Shown: positions 24,371 to 37,300 of the stretch, piece after piece | Layout of the letters: the number at the start of each line of letters is the position of its first letter | How positions within the stretch are numbered: position 1 is the stretch's first letter | NCBI GenBank assembly: GCA_003117195.1 | Contig: BDSI01000045.1 | Coordinates: 428,255-492,254 of the forward strand | Direction of reading: 5' to 3' | Length of the DNA stretch: 64,000 bases | Origin: Eudorina sp. 2006-703-Eu-15 | Lineage: Eukaryota; Chlorophyta; Chlorophyceae; Chlamydomonadales; Volvocaceae | Made by a program: the position numbers and the translations under genes | The notes under the pieces: model-generated | Database searches by the model: none | Seen by the model: only the letters and a program-made list of their open reading frames with translations | Told to the model about the DNA's origin: nothing

Positions 24371-25082
24371 CCGTACCGACGCAATTGTTTTGCGACGCGA
24401 TTATTTTGCGAGGCCAGAAATCATTAAATTTTCATAATGAAAACGCAATTGTTTTGCGAGGCGTCGATCGGAGTTTATTATGAAACTTTTGAAATTTGCG
24501 AGCTCGGCAGCCGTACATGACAGTTTGCGAACTCGCATTTACAGCTGGCCAAATGCGCAAGGGCGTGCCCGGCCCAACTTTAGCGCGCACCTATGTAAGG
24601 GCACCGGTATACCGGCCCCATGGCCACGGGCTAGCTTGGCCTTGGGCTGCTTCCCTTTCACAGTGGCCTTCCCGGGAACCCCCGCTTGCAGCAGCCCGCG
24701 CGCACACCGGTTCCCCGCGCTGCCCATCCTCCCCGCGTGCCACGGCCCCTTGCCGGCTGAGACGGGCCGGCCCCGTTGGCTCCGCTGCCGTCGCCGCCTC
24801 CACTCCCCGACCGGCCGTGCCCGCCATAGTCCCCATGGCCCCCGCCGGCCCCCGCGTCCCCCCCGGTTCGCTAGCAGGATCCTCGCGAGTCCGCCCCCGC
24901 CGTCGTCACGCAGCCCTGGGCCCCGCTATTTATTTATTTTTGCGAGAAAAATTTGCGAGGGGCCGTAGGAGAATTTCTTGGAACTTCAAATATTTGCGAG
25001 GGACCCCCTCGAGTTTTTCTTGACACTTTGCGAGGTCCCAAACAGTTAATTATTTATTCGCAAAACTATTGCGTCGGTACGG
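24371..25082. mobile_element. Non-autonomous TIR element (MITE-like, TA-flanked)
   Basis: The ends are 24-bp inverted repeats: CCGTACCGACGCAAT at 24371 and its complement ending at 25082, with one mismatch. TA stands directly outside on both sides (24369-24370 and 25083-25084), as expected for a TA target-site duplication of the Tc1/mariner type. The interior has AT-rich flanks with many TTTGCGAG words and a GC-rich centre (about 24560-24910). No transposase reading frame is seen. The superfamily is inferred only from ends and flanks. Confidence 0.75.
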
Positions 25083-26842
25083 TAAGCATGAAGTTATTAC
25101 GCTAGCTGGGCAAACCCTAGCGCGGATCAAGGGGGCAGGGGCGGTGAGGCTCGCGGAGCCTACCACCGGTGCTGAGACACACGCGTACGTCAAAGCCCGT
25201 GCGGCACCCAATCATGCCGAGGCGCACGGTGCGGCAGCGCGGCTCCTTGCCGCCCCGCGTCGTCCTGCTGGCAAAGGTGCAGCAACCCATGAGACGGAAC
25301 CTCCGCCAAGGGCCACGATCGCGTCGCACACCGGCCCTATCTACAAACCGTTGTCGGCCTCCCAGACCCAACCCTTAGACCTCTCTCTGGCTGAAGAAGA
25401 ACCACATTGCCGCGAACCACCGGCTAGGTCGCAGCCCCAGCCGCCTCCCCACATGCTGCGCCCCTCGACCTGTTCTTCGCGTCCATTGACATGGCCCCAC
25501 CCCGACCTGTCCGTCGGTTGCGTCACTTCAAATGCGCCAAAGGTGACCCGCGCCCGCAACGTCCAACCGATGTTGGAAGGAAGCAGCACATGGGTGGTAG
25601 GGTGGCGTGGGCCGTTCCGGCCAGCACGCCGTCGGGGACCACGAAGGGCTGCCCGGCTGCGCGGCCGCGAACCCTTGGCGTCGACGGAACATTTGCGGGG
25701 ATTCAGCAGAGCACATCACTGTGGTCGGCAGCTCAGCACACCCAGGCCCATACCCTTGATCAGGTAAAGAGCGACCACGCCAAGAACACTGTAAATGGTC
25801 AGCCGTGCAAGATTCGGCGACTCGGCGATTGTTGGGTGGCAACTTCCTGTACCGTACGATGGCACGGCGGTGATTTAGGATTTGACCAATGCAACTTCCC
25901 GATGGCATATCCGTCGAATAATTTCTACATATGCAATGTTATCACTTATCAAGTTATCGTTCAAATGGATTACATGCCCGGCATGCCTACATATATGCGG
26001 GAAGGCTTTAGCGCTTTACATCATGATCTGTAACTTTACGCCCACAATAGGTCTCGTAATATTATGCGTAATACGCCTCGTGGATATCCCAAAATGTCTT
26101 CAAATGTAATTTCACGGCGTAGTTCGGCTTAGTCATTAGGGGGACCTGCCTCAGAGGCACGGTTTTATGCAGAACGTATGCCAAATGCCCTGAAAGTACC
26201 AGCTGGGGCCATATGTGCTGAGAGGTTGTATTATACTCTCACGGGGGAAGAAGCGCCAGTATGAACCGGTTCTTGAAGGGGGAGAATCAGCCACGGAATG
26301 AGCCAGCATGGGCCGGAACAAAGGTGTTTTTGCTGTGTAACACAAGAAACTATGGGGCATGATAGAAACATGAATATACGAGAACAAGTCTGTCCGCGAG
26401 AACAAGTCTGTCCGTCTGTCGGCGCGCGCGCGCGCGCGTGACTGTCATGGGCTGTCCAGGTCAGTCCCAGAGCGCTCTGGTCAGTCTCCTCTGCACTACC
26501 GTAGTGTGGGCAAGGCACCCAATTAGCTCCACCCAGGGCTGTGTCAGAGATGTCCTACGGTCAGAGCACGCAGGCGCAATGGAAATTATGCCCGTACGCA
26601 GGAAAGCATTAGGGGTTGCACCACTATGGGAAATTCGTACATTTGCATTACGCCGACTTATGCTTTTACGTCACGCGCACTTATTGTAAATCAGAATCAC
26701 GTTACGCCCCGAAGTCTTACGGTATCAACGCTGTCAGCGTAATTTGATCTGAATGTTCAAAAAACGTGTACATTTTATTCACAGCCGCTTTTGCAAGTGG
26801 AAATTGCTTGAATACTAGTTACGATTTGACAAATTGCCTTCC
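25083..26842. other. No gene seen; upstream of the GT25-like gene
   Basis: Reading frames here are short and unlike known proteins. The region from about 25880 to 26420 is relatively AT-rich. A 20-bp tandem duplication (GAGAACAAGTCTGTCCG) lies at about 26379-26418, followed by a short GC dinucleotide run near 26424-26438. The promoter of the following gene should lie at the right end. Confidence 0.45.
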
Positions 26843-28447
26843 ATGCAGCATGGAAGCAAGGGCGGAGCAAGCGAGGTCCGGGCACGGTCCAACGTTAGCG
26901 CCTGCATGTCATCCCCGCACTGCAGCGGTTCATATGCGGTTGGATCGTCAACAGGCAGTCCACACTCACTTTCCCCACACGCGTTCTCTGCCGATGGACG
27001 CACAGCAAAGCACGGCGTGCTTGTCAGTTCCAAATGGAAACGATTCCTAGTGATTACGATTCCGGTATTAATTTTCATCCTTTTGGTGTCTGCGCTGCTG
27101 GTGTCCAAGAAGGGCCAGCCCACGCAGCTTGATGGGTCAACGGTCATTCCATGCGGGGAGCCGGGAGTGGTGCCCGTCATATCCGACGTCTATGTCATCC
27201 ACAGTTACTGGAGCAAGGAGCGCCGGCACATTGCGCCCTCGTTGTGTGCTTGGTTCAAAAGCCACGGCGGCCAGCTGGCAGACGTACCGTGTACGCTGTT
27301 TCCAGGATTCTGGGCCACGGCTGCAACGCGAGACCAGATCTTGGACCTGGTCGCTCGCCGCATAGTTGCGCCTCTGACGCATGCAAAACCCCAGGGGCTG
27401 CTGACACGCATTTTATACCAACTAGGATTCAGCTCAGCGGCCCCGCTCTTCGATAACCAGGAGGAGGTCATCAATCCCTCGTACCTGGGAACTGCGGCGT
27501 CGCACCTTTTGGCTGTCCAGAACTGGACTTTGGAGCTGGTGAAAAAGGGGGTCCCACCTGCCGAGCGTACCAAACGGCACTTGCTGCTCTTCGAGGTGCG
27601 TTCGGGTGCCATGCAAACACAGAACACTACGATTGACTCGCGCTGGCTGGCGTTGGCGCGTACATGGGGAAGGCGGACGCGACGGCGCGCGGGCAAGCGT
27701 CTCACGCCCGGAGCCAGCCCGGGGGAACATCCGCTGATGCATCGGAGTCGATGTTCCGTCGAAACGTGATGTCATGTAGGGCACAGCAGTCCGGACCGTC
27801 CGGGTCGCGAGGCATCAATCGAACGCTGCGTGTCCTGCACCGCACTGCGCCATCCAGCACTGAAATGCACTGCAATGATATGATGTGATGTGGTACAGGG
27901 ACGTGCCAACCGTGGTCTTGGTCGCCAGCTTGCCGTCGCCTGCCACCCGTTCATCGCTGCCGCGCATTCATCGTTGCCGCCCATTGATTGTTGCCGCCCA
28001 TTCATCGCGGCCACCCGTTCATCGCTGCCGCGCATTCATCGTTTGCCGCCCATTCGCCGCTGCCGGCAGGATGATGCGGTCGTGACGGAGACCAGCCTCA
28101 CTGAGCTGCAAGGGGTGCTCAAGGAGCTGGACAACTGTTACGACATCGTCGGCCTGGACTCCACCGACAACTTCTGCGCCCTCAGCTCGGTGTCGAGCAC
28201 CGTCCTGAACGCGCTGCGCCTGGGCACATCGCGGCCAAAGCCAAAGCTGGTGCCCGCACGACTGTCGTACAGTCGGAACACGGGTTTGGTGTACTCGTAC
28301 AAGGGGGCCATGAACCTTCTGAGCGGACTGCCGGTCACCCGCGAGATCGACCTCTGGTTCCGGGACATGATGACCGACGGCGTTGTAAAGATCTACGTCC
28401 CCTGCCCGCGTGTTATCACGACGATAGGGCTGGAGACAGTCAAGTAG
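26843..28447 (+). CDS. Type II membrane protein similar to glycosyltransferase family 25
   Basis: Two exons, 26843-27595 and 28070-28447, give 376 residues; the joint is phase 0 with donor GTGCGT and acceptor GGCAG. The start is the ATG at 26843. A Ser-rich cytoplasmic tail is followed by one membrane segment (about 68-88, FLVITIPVLIFILLVSALLV), then a lumenal domain beginning DVYVIHSYWSKERR. The splice joint creates LLLFEDDAVV, the acidic Glu-Asp-Asp motif that binds the metal-nucleotide sugar in GT25 enzymes. Later segments LVYSYKGAMNLLSGLPVT and IYVPCPRV fit the C-terminal part of that family. This points to a Golgi or ER glycosyltransferase; the sugar and acceptor cannot be told. Similarity is judged from motifs only. 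A TGTAA motif occurs near 28937. Confidence 0.65.
27947..28062. repeat. Imperfect minisatellite in the GT25-like intron
   Basis: Seven or so units of about 16-17 bp, of the type GCCCATTCATCGTTGCC, follow one another with variations and run almost to the splice acceptor before 28070. Confidence 0.75.
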
Positions 28448-30294
28448 AATCACTGCCACCATCGGGCATTTTTTTACGTCGCTGCCACTTACGGGCATGC
28501 GTTTTTACCTTTCTTGATGTCTATACTCGCATGTACAGTGCATTTACGCCGGTGGGGTCGCCATATTTGAGGCGGCCCAGTTGTTTTCCCTCGGAGGGCC
28601 GAAGACGTGTAGCCGGACCACGAGAGGAAGCACCAGGCGGAGGTTCTCGAGTTGTTGCCTCGGGCATGGCATTGTGTGGCTTCCCGAGGGGGGTGTTTTG
28701 GGGGCAGGCAGCGCCCGCAGCGGGGCCGGGATTTCATGCTCCCACAACGCACAACACATGCGCAAAGTATGAGCTGGTCATGCATGAGCTGGCAAACGCG
28801 CCTGAATTTCAAACGAATGATGCTGGGACTCCTGTGCACACAGCAGGTGTATTTACGGCCGCTATCGCTGCCTGTGGGACAAGAGGCGTCCCGGACAGCG
28901 CGGCGGCCTCGGGTTGGCGCCGCGGGGGTTCCAGCGGTGTAATCGGGACGGGGATGAGACGTGGAAGGGGATGCGCCTGGGCATGAACGGGGCGTCAACT
29001 GCTAGGTGATGGGCCTTGGGCCGCACCCGAGATGTGGGGTGGGGCTGCGGCTCTAGGGCTGCCCCCGGTGCGGCTGCGGCCCCGGTTGGTGCCCTGGCGT
29101 CCTTTCCCTGCGAGCGGTGGTCTACGTCTCTCCGGTGGTGGGGCTGCCGCTGTGCGGTCGTCGTACGGTATCCCAGGTGATGTTCGAGTGCGGGGTTGGC
29201 TTGGCGCTTAGCTTTGCACGTCAGTCGTTACCCGCGGGGACTGGCGGTGTGGGGTTTTGGGGGGGGGGTGCAGCGCTCAGAACGGCTGTCACGGCCTTCG
29301 GGTCGGAGCCGCGCCCCCATGTCGCCGCCGACTGTATACCCTCGGTCTGTATGGCTGCACGTCTGGGGCATGCCATAAAACATTTCATGTCTACATAGCA
29401 GGAGATGTCATTTGCCAGGATGTGCGGTGGATCGTCAACCTGGGTAATGCGTTGGCGAGTCGGATGTCCGGGCAGGGACCTTGCCTAACGCCCTGCGACT
29501 GGCCCAGGACGTAGCAGTACGTGGCTTTTCCGGCACAGCCCCGTCTCTGCGTTCTGATTAGCTTTTCGTCTTGCCAGTCGTGCAGTGTGATATGGCCGAA
29601 ATGACGCAGTACGCGGGATGTGTGCTACCGCGGTTCCTGACGGCTCTTGACCATGATGTGTAACCTGTTGCCAAGTTGTCATTATGGTCGCGGGTTGATT
29701 GGCGGATTGAAGGAATACGCCGCACACGAAAGCTGTGACGTGACGTCGGTCGGCCTGGAACCGTAGTCACCGCCTCTGGCGAGGGGAACACACACGTCAC
29801 AGTCACCTTCAGCGCGCAATCAACTCACAGCTCATCGACAGACGACGGCCCGGTCGGTTGGCGGCGACGCTCCTGACCACAACGAACAGGAGCAACCCTA
29901 CAGTCGTGTATGGCACCATGTACTTCGAAACTAAACACCAAAACAAAGTCACCACATGCGTCCCATGTTACACGCTGTGCACACGAACCGTATGACGTGC
30001 GGGATCGATCGACATCTCCCCCAGTGCCCGGGTTCAACCCCTACTGCCCGGCTTGGTTTCTCCTAGCAACCCCTAGTCACCCATCGCCCCCGAGGTGCGC
30101 TGTTGTGATGCCGCTTTCAGCCTCCCACACCAACAAGCCACCATCAACGAAGGCCCCCGCCGCGGCCCTTGACGCCAGACCCCAGCTCCCCAGTCCCTGC
30201 ATGCCAAGTTGCCAACGCCGGCTCCCTTCCACACCCACGGCAGCCCCATCCCTCAAACTCCTGCAAGCCCGCGCAAGCCCGCGCCCGCCCTGTC
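28448..30294. other. Convergent intergenic region
   Basis: No gene is recognised. It lies between the 3' ends of the GT25-like gene (plus) and the OPR/RAP-like gene (minus). On the minus strand a TGTAA polyadenylation-type motif at 29972-29968 is about 325 bp past the stop of the OPR/RAP-like gene and may serve it. Confidence 0.5.
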
Positions 30295-31704
30295 TCACGC
30301 GGCCGTCTCGCGGTCAGCCTCCCCACCCTCTTCCTCCAACGCCTCCAGCGAGCCACGCAGCACAGCGCGCACATAGTCCCGCCGCGACGCGGCGTCCATC
30401 CGCTCCCGCGCCCCCTCGCCCTCCCTCTGGCCCTGGCCCTGGCCCTGGCCCGGCGGCGTGGGGACCACCACCACCCGCCAGCCTCGTGCCGTCAGCAGCC
30501 GCACCCGCACCGCCAGCGGTCCCCAGTGCACTCCCGGCTGGCCCACCGCCCGCAAGTCCGATGTGGCGATCAAGAAGGCGTAGCGCACCGCCGGAGGACT
30601 GGCTGCGCGCGGGGCAGCTGGCCCGTCGGCGCCGACACCACCGCGTTGCGGCGCACGCGGACTCCCTTGGGGATGGTGGTGGTGGTGGTGGTGGTGGGGG
30701 CGGGGGTGGTGGTGGGGGCGGTGCACCGGCGGGCCCATGGCCACGACGTCCACCGGCACGAGGCCGTCCTCCGTCCTGCCGTCGATCTGGACGTCCCGGA
30801 AGGCCAGCTCGTCCAGCGCCCCGCACAGCTCCACCACGAGCCGCCGCGTGCGCACCGTCGGCACGGCGGCCCAGGCCCCCGACAGGCGGGCCAGCAGGCC
30901 GGCCGGCAGCGCCAGCGGCGGCCCCCCGGCGAGGCCCTGCGGCTGCTGGGGCTGCTGGGGCGGCGGTGACGGGAGGCAGCCGGCCGCCGCCGCCGTCCCA
31001 TCCGCCGCCTCCGCGGATCCCCTCCGCGCGTACTCGACCGACATGGCGTGCGCCTGCGCCAGCTGCGTCAGCTCGGGCCGCAGGAAGGAGTCGCCCGGGG
31101 TCGCCGCCAGCAGGTCGGACAGCCGGGCGAGCAGCTCCAACACCGGGTGGGGGTAGGGGTAGGGGTAGGGGTTGGGGTGGTGCGGGCTGATGTGGCTGTT
31201 GTTGCTGCTGCGGTCGGCCGCGTCGTACACACCAGCACGTGCTGTGGCCGCCGGGACAGCTGAGCCAGCCAGCCCCTGCACGCTCCTCTGCCCCGGGTCC
31301 GTCGCATGCTGCACCTCCGCGCCCCCGCCGGACCGTCCCTCCGATGGCGGCGGCGGCGGCGGCGGCAGCGCGTGCAGCACCGCCGCGCAGCACCACGTGA
31401 GCGTCACCACCTCCTCGCTGGTCAGCTCGTCCAGGCGGGACAGCAGCACTCGGGCCGCCGCCCGGAACAGCCCGTCGTGGTAGCAGCCGCTGTCGCCATT
31501 GCAGCTACTGCTACTACTGCCGCTACTGCTACTGCCGCTGCCGGTGCCGCTGATGGTGATCGGGCCCGCCGCCCAGGTCGCGTGCGCTTCCAGCAGCGCC
31601 ACCACATGGCTCAGCTCCAGGTCCGGAGGGAGCCAGGGCGCAGGCTCCGTCGGTTCCTCCCCGGCAGCAGCAGCCGCCGCCGCCGCCGGAGCGGCCTCGG
31701 CCTC

Positions 31705-31763
<59 letters not shown>

Positions 31764-34296
31764 GCAGGCGCTGCTCGCCCAGCTCCGCCGCCCGGGCCAG
31801 CAGCCGCGGGTGGTACAACCGCAGCGCCGAATGAGACCACGCGACGTCGGACAGGACCTTCAGACTGGGCAGCGGCGGCGGCGGCGGCGGCGGCGCCGCC
31901 GCCGCCGCCGGAGCCGCTGCCGGCGCGGCGGCGGCGAATCCACCGGGCCCCCCCGGCACCTCCCTGCCTTCCACCTCGGCCTCTGCACCCGCAGGCCCCC
32001 GACCGCCGCCACGCGGCGCCGTCCCGACGCCCGACGGCGCCGGGTCCTCCAGGACGAGCCGCGCGGTCGCGTCCATAAGGCCCGCGTTGAGCCGCCCCGC
32101 CGTGCCCGCCGCCCAAGCGACGGTGGCCAGGTCGGTGGGTTTGAAGGCGGCCGCGTGGCGGGAGGCGGCGCGGACGGCCTGGTCAAGCAGGTCCTCGCAG
32201 TCGGGCAGGCGGGCGACGGCGAGGGCCCAGGCCAGGGCCGCGATGTCGCGCGGCTCCAGGCGCTGGAGCTGCTGCCGGAGGCGGTGCGCCAGGGCGCACA
32301 GCAGCGGGGGCTCCTGAACGCCCACCGCCACGAAGGCCCACAGCAGCTTGGTGATGGTGGCGGCGGACAGGTCGTTGCCGCCGACGGGGTCGCCGCGGTG
32401 CAGCGCCGCCGCCGCGGCGCCGCCGGCGCCGGCGCCGCCGTGCGGGTGCAGCGCCGCCGGCGCCGCCGCCGCCGCCGCGGCGGCGGCGGCGGCGGCGTCC
32501 CGCCGCAGCACGCTCGACGCGTTCAGCAGCCGGCGGGTGCGGATCTGCGCCCTGTAGTACAGCAGCTCGTCCACGTTCCCGGAGATGGCGAAGGCGGCCA
32601 TCACGTTGGAGAGCTCGTGCGGGTTGAGCAGGTCGATCCGGCGCCAGCGGGTGCTGTGGAGCGCGCTGGCGGCCTGCTGCAGCCAGTACCGCCGGCCGCC
32701 GCGGCGCCGCTGCCGCCTGGCGGTGGCGGACGGACCACCGCTCAAAGCACCCTTCCCCCCGTCCTCCTCCTCCTCCACCTCCTCCTCATCTTCGACCTCA
32801 CCGAGGCCCTCCTCTTCCTCCATCTCGTCCATCTCCTCCGCCTCTTCCTCCTCCTCGTCGTCGTAGTCCGCCTCGTCCTCATCATGCGCCTCGTCCTCGC
32901 CGTACGGCGACGGCGCCGCCTCCCCGGGCACCAGCTCCGACGTCCGGCTCCACAATGACCGCTGCTGCTGCTGCTGCAGCAGCTGCTCCTCTACATGCAG
33001 CGGTGCCCCGCGTGCCGGTGCGGCCGCCGCCGCCGCCGCCGCGGCGGCGACGGCGGCGGCGGAGGCTGCGCCACTCGATCCTCCCGTTCCGCCGCCGCGG
33101 CCGCCGCGGAGCGCTGTCAGCGTGACGGCAGCGGCGGCGAAGAAGTCGGCGTCGCGGACGCCCAGCCGCGCCAGCGCCAGCGCGACACCGCTGAGCTCGC
33201 CGCCGCTGAAGTGCCCCACGATGGCGGTGGCGACGGTGGTGACGGCGGACAGGAAGCCGGGCGGTCGGTGCTGTACCTCCGCGAGGGCCCACAGCGCCAG
33301 GGCCAGGGGCTGAGGCTGGATGGACGCCAGGTGGGCGCTCAGCGCGTCGCACAGCCTGCCGTACACCGCCTGTACGGAATGCGGAATGGGCGCGTGCGTG
33401 TCAAGGCGGCAGAAGACACCCATCGAGGGACAAGTGGTGTGGTGGCGATGACGGTGATGGTGAACAGCAGTGGCGGTGGTGGGGGTGGGGGTGGTGGAGG
33501 AGAGGCGGCAAGGGATCTTAAAGGTCCAGGCAGGTCGGTCGCACAGAAAGGCCCAGGCGCGGGCGCAGCGTCAGGAAGGGGCTCGAGGGAGGGAGGGAGG
33601 GAGGGAGGGTCCGCACCTCCCACGTTCGCAGTGACCGGGAAGCCGCCGCTGTGCCATCATGCTGTGGCAATGCCGCGGCATGGCCAACCCCGTGAAGCGA
33701 CAGAGATCCAGTTCCGAAGGTGGCATGAGGAGCAGCATCCCTTCATCCGCATGACCGGCAGCGGCAACACGGTCACGGTGCTGCCCCTTCCCATCCCACC
33801 CATCCCACCCATCCCACCCATCCCACCCATCCCACCCATCCCACCCATCCCACCCATCCCACCCATCCCACCCACCCACCCACCCCACCCATCCCACCCA
33901 CCCATCCCACCCCACCCACCGCGTCGTAGCGACCCGCCCAGGCCAGGCCGCGCAGCAGCACCGCAATGCTCACGTCCGCGTGGGGGGCCCCCAGCAGCTC
34001 CCGCCGGGGCAGCGAGCCCGCGCGGACCAGCAGCGCCGAGAACAGACCGCCGTCCGCGTACCTGCAGCGACAGAGGCCGACAGAGGCCGACAGAGCAGCA
34101 ACGTGGCGGGACCACACACCGTCAAATATACACATACACATGGCTTCTCATCAAAATTATACACACACATATATATGTTGCCTTATATTCATTATATGGG
34201 TCGGGCAATGGGTATATTATGTACGCATACGGGCAAACTACTGGGCGCCACTCAGCCCCTCGCATGTCACGCACTCCTGTTCTGCCTGCTTAAATA

Positions 34297-34381
<85 letters not shown>

Positions 34382-37300
34382 GCGAGTTTATCATACGCGG
34401 CAGTCAAAGAGGCGCCGACAAATGGGACAGGAGATCCGGTCAGGGGCCTCAGCTCGGAGGAGCCGGGGAGGGAGGGGCGGGCGAGCGGGCGGGCGGGCGG
34501 GCGGGTGGGGTCCGTCAACCTCTCGCGGGGCACCTAACTCCACCGCGCGCGGCAGCCGCCGCTTTCCGTTAGGCCAACTGCCCGTCGGCCCCACCGAGAC
34601 CTCCGCAGGGCGAGATCGTCCCGAGTCCCACCCAGCGGCGCGGACGCAGCCTGCCCGCCCTAGCGTCTCTCCCCCTCCAAACGCGGTCCCTGGAGCCCCC
34701 CCAACCACCACCTGGCCATCCGGTACGCGGACGCCGCCATGGCCGCCTCCCGCAGCCCCAGCCGCGCCGCGCCCTGCCGCAGCCGCTGAGCCGCCGCCGC
34801 CAGCAGCCGCTCGTCCGCCAGCTGCTCCTTGGCCAGCGCCCACACCACCTGCGATGGGCCAGAGCCAGACCAGCCCCCGGTAGTTGGCAGTTGGCGGTTG
34901 ACAGTGCAGGGCGGGACAGCCAGGGGCCGGCCAGGCAGGGCGACCTCCTCTTCCCTTCCCCCCGGGGAAGGGGACCGCTCCTCCGCTCCTCCGCTCGGGC
35001 CATACCTTCCCGGAAACGTGCACGCTGACTACCAGAGAGCAACCGCTAACCGCTAACCGCGAACCGCCGCACGCCTGGTCGTTGCATGCGTTCTTCCACC
35101 CGCCCCTTTGCAAGGCGGCTTTCATTGCCGACTGAGCGGCGTCGGTCACTCTTAAGTCATCCTCTTTCAGCGCCCGGGCTGGCGGCCCCAGTATTGAAGC
35201 GAGTAGGTTCACCAGAGGGCTGGCGGCCGTGCGGCCCTGCGCTGCCGCGGCATGGCGCGCCTCGTCCGCCCCCTGCGCGCCCGCGCCACCGCACCTGCGC
35301 CACCACCCCCTCGTCCGCCCGCCCAAACAGCTGCAGCTCCCACGCCCGCTGCCGCAGCAGCTGGTACATGTTGCAGGGACCGTGGTGCGCGGGTCGAGCC
35401 GCCTGGGGCGCAGTGCCCTTGGGATGCTGCTGCTGCCGCTGCTGCTGCTGTGGAGGCGTCACGAGGCGCCGCGGCCGGTACCTGAGGGTCACGAAGGACC
35501 AGAGCAGGCTCGCGACGTGCTGCGGCCGCAGCTGCGGCAGCAGGTGCAGCACGGCGGCCTCCGCGGCGGGCAGCAGCCGGTCGGCGGCCTCGGCGCCCGC
35601 TGCCCCGCCGCCGCCGCCGCCGCCGCCGCCGCTGCCCGCCCCGGGTCCCGCCCGTGCCAGGGCCCAGACGGCGTTGGCAACGTCCTGCGCGCAGCCGAGG
35701 CAGAGCAGAAACGCTAGGTTTCAGATACGGTACACCAACCCTCGTTCCCTCCTTTCAACGCACACCTACACACACACACACACCCCCACCCCTAACGACA
35801 CAGAGGCGGGTCTCTTATCTAAACACACACACACAGCTGCTCAGTTCAACTGAACTGCATCACTCCTTGTTCAGACATGGGAATCCAAACGAGCTCCTCC
35901 CAACGAGCTCCTCCTCTCTGTTGTGGCTTCCGGGCTTGCCTTGGCCTCAGCGCCCTCCTCGAGCCACGTGTGACCGGGGTTGGTGCCATGCACCGGGTGC
36001 CCGTTGTGCCGTTTCCTGACAGTACCCGCACTGTCAGTACCCGCACCGACAGTACCCGTACTGACAGCCCCAACCCTCCTCCGCAATCCCGGATACAGGG
36101 GAACCTCCGAGGCGCCTCCGCGGAGAAGCAGGGCTGCTGCACCCGCCTGTGACAGTGGCAGGGCGGCAGTGCAGCCACGGCGCGCCTCTCTCTCATGCAC
36201 CAAGTCGCCTAGGGTTGCGTCGCGGGTACCCCCCCCCACACACACCTGGGCGTTGCAGCGCCCCAGCGCTCCCGCGGGCGCCCGACCCGGCCGCGGCTGT
36301 GTCCCTCCCTCCCGGGACGCCGCCGCCGTGGCCTCCAGCTGCGGCTGCAGCGCCGCCGCCAGCTCGCCGAACACGGAGTGGCTGCAGTGCCGCACAGTGC
36401 CCAGCGCCCACATCGCGTTGCTCAGCTCCCGCGCCGACAGGCCGCCGAGCCGCGGCCGCAGCGCGCCACACAAGGCGTCCCACAGCTGCCCCCGGCTCAC
36501 TGACATCTCCACAACGGAACCCGCGCCTCCTCCTCCTCCTCCTCCTCCTCCGAACCGCGGCTGCTGTTCCGGCGGCGGCGGCGGCTCCGCCGCCGCCGTC
36601 CGTGCCGCGGCGGCGGCTCTGCTGCCGGAACGGGCTCCGCCGCCGGTCGTGCCGTACCGCACGTACCCCTCCGCCGTCAGCCTGGCCAGGCCCCACATGG
36701 CCATCACCAGCAGTCGACCGGTCAGGTCAGCCGCTGGACGACGACCCGCGGGACCGCCGCCGCCGCCGCTGCCCCTGCTGATGTCGGCAGCAGCGACTTC
36801 CAGCGGACTGCCGCTCGAGGCCAAGGTCGCGCCGGCGCCGGCGCTGGAGCCGGCTTTCCGTTGCACCGCCCGGGTAGTATCCCGGAGTGGCCCCTCCGCC
36901 GGCGTCGACGTGTCGTCCTCCGACAGCCTCCTGAACAGCGCCGCCGCCAGTGCGGCCGCGCAGCGGGCGCCGTCGGCCCGCATCGCGTCTCTGGGCAGCG
37001 CAGCGGCCTCACGTCCCCTGCCGGCCAGCGCCGACGGTCCTGCACCCTCCTCCGTCGTGGGACTCGAGGCGGCCGCACCCCCATCCCCATCCCCATCCCC
37101 ATCCGCAGTCAGTGGGCGAGCTCCCCGCGTCGTGCCCTCCTGCAACTCGGTGCCCGAACCACCCTCCAACCCGCCGCCGCCGCCCTCCGCCGCCCCGCCG
37201 CTGAGCTTCGCCAGCGCCCAGAGCAGCCGGCAGCAGCGGACCGCGTCCAGCTGCCCGCCGACCGCCGCCTCCGTGACGGATCCCAGCAGCTGCTGCACCA

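Noticed and set aside
31306..32958. 550-residue plus-strand open frame, and other long frames opposite the OPR/RAP-like gene
   Set aside because: They are Arg/Ala/Gly-rich shadows of the GC-rich minus-strand exon; no domain and no splice logic supports them.
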